DNA of 22,351 bases from Oscillospiraceae bacterium (lineage in GTDB: Bacteria > Bacillota > Clostridia > Oscillospirales > Ruminococcaceae): assembly GCA_015067125.1 (NCBI GenBank), contig SVNB01000012.1:1-22351 (forward strand), written 5' to 3'. Shown piece by piece: positions 20,431-22,351 of the stretch. Each line of letters begins with the position of its first letter. Position 1 is the first letter of the stretch. Below the pieces are notes generated by a model. The model saw nothing but the letters and a program-made list of their open reading frames with translations. It had not been told where the DNA came from and searched no databases. Position numbers and translations under genes: made by a program.

Positions 20431-21060
20431 ATGAAAAATATAGATTATAAGCAAATGAACCTATTTGCAGCATTAAAAATAGTTTTAATCATTATTGTAG
20501 TTCTTATTTTAACCGAAACCTTAATGTTTGGTTACGAAGAACCGGAATATACGTTTTATGAGTGGAATGATGAAATAATCTATGAAAATTTTATTTCAAC
20601 CGGCGGATTATATGGATATGGAACTCTTTATAGATTGTTTTCTTTTACAATGATAACTTTTGTGCTTAATATTATGGTTTCTACTGGTGAGTTATTAATT
20701 GGTGCCTTAAAGAAACGTTTTATTTGGTTCCCTGCGGTTTCCGTTATTTCTGCGGCGCTGAATTTTATATTATATGTAGCATATTTAGTAACATTTAAAA
20801 GTGATTCTATGTATCCGGAACATAAAATTGCCTTTGTCGGATATTTGGCAGCATTTTTACTTTTTGCTACTGTTCTTATTTCTGTATATATCCTTTTAAT
20901 AGAAAATGGCTTTAACTTTTCGGGAACAACGAAAGTTTCCGGAACTTTCACAAACAAAACAGAAATTATCGAAAAATTATCTTCCCTTAAAGAGCTTCTT
21001 GATTCCGGCGTTATAACCCAGGAAGAATTTGAAGAAAAGAAAAAGCAGTTGCTTAAATAA
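20431..21060 (+). CDS. Membrane protein with C-terminal SHOCT domain
   Basis: A 209-residue membrane protein with about four hydrophobic segments (about 12-32, 68-90, 97-120 and 133-157). A tyrosine- and acid-rich loop (about 34-60) follows the first. The C-terminus (about 178-209) is a textbook SHOCT motif, IIEKLSSLKELLDSGVITQEEFEEKKKQLLK. The membrane part is not a family I recognise. AAAGGAAAC precedes the ATG 12 bases after the TM2 gene. The gene is distinctly more AT-rich than the rest of the window. Two adjacent proteins sharing a SHOCT tail suggests they assemble together through it. Confidence 0.75.
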   Translation: MKNIDYKQMNLFAALKIVLIIIVVLILTETLMFGYEEPEYTFYEWNDEIIYENFISTGGLYGYGTLYRLFSFTMITFVLNIMVSTGELLIGALKKRFIWFPAVSVISAALNFILYVAYLVTFKSDSMYPEHKIAFVGYLAAFLLFATVLISVYILLIENGFNFSGTTKVSGTFTNKTEIIEKLSSLKELLDSGVITQEEFEEKKKQLLK

Positions 21061-21089
21061 AACCTGCTGTTTCTTCTGCAAAAAAAACA

Positions 21090-21115
21090 AAGCCCTGCTC
21101 CTCGGAGCAGGGCTT
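21090..21115 (+). terminator. Probable terminator of the SHOCT pair
   Basis: AAGCCCTGCTCC (21090-21101) and GGAGCAGGGCTT (21104-21115) form a 12-bp stem. The 3' side is only moderately T-rich (TTCTTCT), while the A-run on the left would make a better terminator for minus-strand transcripts. Confidence 0.65.
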
Positions 21116-21135
21116 CTTCTATGCGGATAATAAAA

Positions 21136-21243
21136 GTAGGGACCGTCGTCCTCGACGGTCCGTTTTTAATTCGGAACGCTGAGGACAGCGTTCCCTACAA
21201 TGGTGCGGCGGTTTCAAAAACGGGCGGATAATATCCGCACCTA
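21136..21243. repeat. Cluster of three GTAGGG-type palindromic repeat units
   Basis: Unit 1 (plus, 21136-21162): GTAG, arms GGACCGTCG/CGACGGTCC, loop TCCT. Unit 2 (minus, 21172-21198): GTAGGGAACGCT with AGCGTTCCG around a GTCCTC loop. Unit 3 (minus, 21221-21243): GGTGCGGAT with ATCCGCCCG. Each has the same frame, G(T)AGG-arm-loop-arm-CG, but different arms. They relate to the unit at 158-184. The cluster fills the gap between convergent genes. Confidence 0.65.
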
Positions 21244-21264
21244 TAATTTATAAGAGCCTTTTTA

Positions 21265-22116
21265 TTAAAGAATAAACTGCAGAACCGTTCCGGTGAGGAC
21301 GGAAACGATAAAGAGAAAACCGGTAAGGCGCAGACATTCGATTTTGTCAACGTCATTGCGGAAAAGTACAAGCAAACCGGTGCCGGCTCCGACGGAAAGT
21401 CCCGCAAAGGCCGCGCCGAAAGAAATCGCGCCTTCTGCAAAAAGCTGTGCGATGATTATGGAAGAAGCACAGTTCGGAATAAGCCCGACCATACCGGCAA
21501 CAAGGGGCTGCAAAACACTTTCGCTGGCAATAAACTGCGCAAAAGTTTCTTCTCCGACGGCATGAAGGCAGATTTCCATGGCAAACATCACGATAAAGAT
21601 AAACGCAAAGGTAGAAGCTGTATGAAGAACGGTACTTTTAAAAAGGCCGTTGTGGCCTTCTGTGTGGCAGTGAGAATGCTCTTCCTCCACGGCTTCGATT
21701 TCTTCTTTGGTAATGTTGAAAAGGCCAAAGCGGTCCACCATAAAGCCTGTGACCATTGCAAGAACAAGCTTTGCTCCGATAAGAGGAAGAATGCTTTTGG
21801 CGCTTTCCGGGTTGGAAATAAGCACGGGTATGGCTTCGTCACTGGTGGAAATAAAAACCGCCAGAAGGGTGCCTGCGGTGATTATTCTGTTGGAATAAAG
21901 GTTTGCTGCCACAACGGAAAAACCGCACTGGGGAACTATTCCCAAAAAGGCGCCGACTGCGGCGCCGGCCTTGCCGAATTTTGCAAGCCATGCGGCAAAT
22001 TTTTCCGCGTGGCGGTGCTCGATAAATTCTATAAGAAGATACGCGCAGAAAAGAAAAGGCAGGGAAGTGGCGGCGTGTTCCAGGGTGTGTAAAAATATAT
22101 GAAGAAATTCGTGCAT
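21265..22116 (-). CDS. ArsP_2-type putative metal/metalloid permease
   Basis: A 283-residue membrane protein with about eight hydrophobic segments in two halves. Each half carries one conserved cysteine motif: VPQCGFS (61-67) and IPNCASS (213-219). STSDEAIPVL (90-99) lies between. This is the pattern I recall for the putative heavy-metal exporter family ArsP_2 (formerly DUF2899), annotated as arsenic efflux or manganese transport without firm proof. A cytosolic or external loop between the halves is His-rich (EEEHSHCHTEGH, His147, 149, 151 and 155 with Cys150), a likely metal-binding site. AAAGAGG precedes the ATG. It appears monocistronic. No ArsR-type regulator is in view. Confidence 0.78.
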   Translation of the reverse strand: MHEFLHIFLHTLEHAATSLPFLFCAYLLIEFIEHRHAEKFAAWLAKFGKAGAAVGAFLGIVPQCGFSVVAANLYSNRIITAGTLLAVFISTSDEAIPVLISNPESAKSILPLIGAKLVLAMVTGFMVDRFGLFNITKEEIEAVEEEHSHCHTEGHNGLFKSTVLHTASTFAFIFIVMFAMEICLHAVGEETFAQFIASESVLQPLVAGMVGLIPNCASSIIIAQLFAEGAISFGAAFAGLSVGAGTGLLVLFRNDVDKIECLRLTGFLFIVSVLTGTVLQFIL

Positions 22117-22153
22117 TGGTTTACCTCTTTTAAAAAGGATTTTTAAGATATCT

Positions 22154-22183
22154 ATTATATTTTATAAAAGCCGGTGCAGTCAA
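22154..22183 (-). promoter_or_regulatory. Promoter of the ArsP_2-type gene
   Basis: On the minus strand TTGACT (22183-22178) and TATAAT (22159-22154) are 18 bp apart, about 38 bp before the start codon. Confidence 0.7.
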
Positions 22184-22240
22184 GAATTTTTTTAAAAATT
22201 TAATAATAAATTTAAAGAAAAAAGCTGCGGAGGGTTTTAA

Positions 22241-22351
22241 ATGGCGTTTGATATAAAAGATTACGAAATCGGCAAAAGGCCCCTTTGGGCAATTCTTGCT
22301 TCTTTGATTATTTTTGCGGCGCTGGCAGTTTTTGTTTTTAACTGCGTTGCA
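22241..22351 (+). CDS. N-terminal fragment of an unknown membrane protein
   Basis: The ATG at 22241 follows GCGGAGGG with a 6-base spacing. The 37 visible residues start MAFDIKDYEIGKRPLWAILA and continue into a hydrophobic segment (about 17-35), so the protein is membrane-inserted early. The gene runs off the window, and too little is present to name a family. Confidence 0.7.
   Translation, partial: MAFDIKDYEIGKRPLWAILASLIIFAALAVFVFNCVA

Noticed and set aside
1..22351. CRISPR array, tRNA, rRNA, insertion sequence or prophage
   Set aside because: No regularly spaced direct repeats, cloverleaf sequences, transposase or phage structural genes were seen on either strand. The repeats present are short palindromes only.

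Overview
This window looks like chromosome from a low-to-mid GC Gram-positive anaerobe of the class Clostridia, most likely an uncultured gut member of the Oscillospirales. The evidence is ECF-type vitamin transport, a MsmX-type sugar ATPase, ECF-sigma/anti-sigma and BlaI-type regulators, strong AGGAGG ribosome binding sites, TTGACA/TATAAT promoters, and short palindromic repeat families that I recall as common between genes of gut Clostridia. No database search was possible, so the assignment rests on gene content. There is no rRNA, tRNA, CRISPR array, transposase or prophage.

Layout. 1-75 is the tail of a membrane protein, followed by about 500 bp with no credible gene but a chain of hairpins and repeat units, closed by a strong terminator (573-609). 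612-4815 is the clearest system: a consensus promoter, a cobalamin riboswitch with a terminator-type expression platform, a DUF4430 lipoprotein, and a complete ECF transporter (T, fused A-A', S) for vitamin B12. 4917-6690 holds a zinc-ribbon protein, an orphan multi-sugar ATPase (MsmX/UgpC type) and a small membrane-anchored protein. 6869-7643 is a MazG-like pyrophosphohydrolase and an unrecognised protein. On the minus strand 7703-8970 is an ECF-type sigma factor with its membrane anti-sigma factor, and 9200-10210 is glyceraldehyde-3-phosphate dehydrogenase. A histidine-kinase-like ATPase without a visible phosphoacceptor (10416-11195) is divergent from it.

11243-14354 (minus) is a CRP/FNR regulator plus a NitT/TauT-type ABC importer, whose promoter carries a CRP-spaced palindrome. 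A GNAT acetyltransferase and an AlaX-type alanyl-tRNA editing protein follow. Divergent from AlaX runs the operon SDR reductase (FabG-like) - BlaI-like regulator - stand-alone FakA-middle-domain protein (16527-18038). 18189-21060 holds an unknown helical protein, YebC, an XRE regulator, and two membrane proteins that each end in a SHOCT domain. The right end has a repeat cluster, an ArsP_2-type metal/metalloid permease and the start of an unknown membrane protein.

The best candidates for undescribed biology are the hairpin-rich region 245-609, whose G-U pairs favour a plus-strand RNA; the SDR/BlaI/FakA-middle-domain operon; the DUF4430 lipoprotein as a possible extracellular B12-capture partner of the ECF transporter; and the phosphoacceptor-less kinase with a perfect palindrome in its promoter region.
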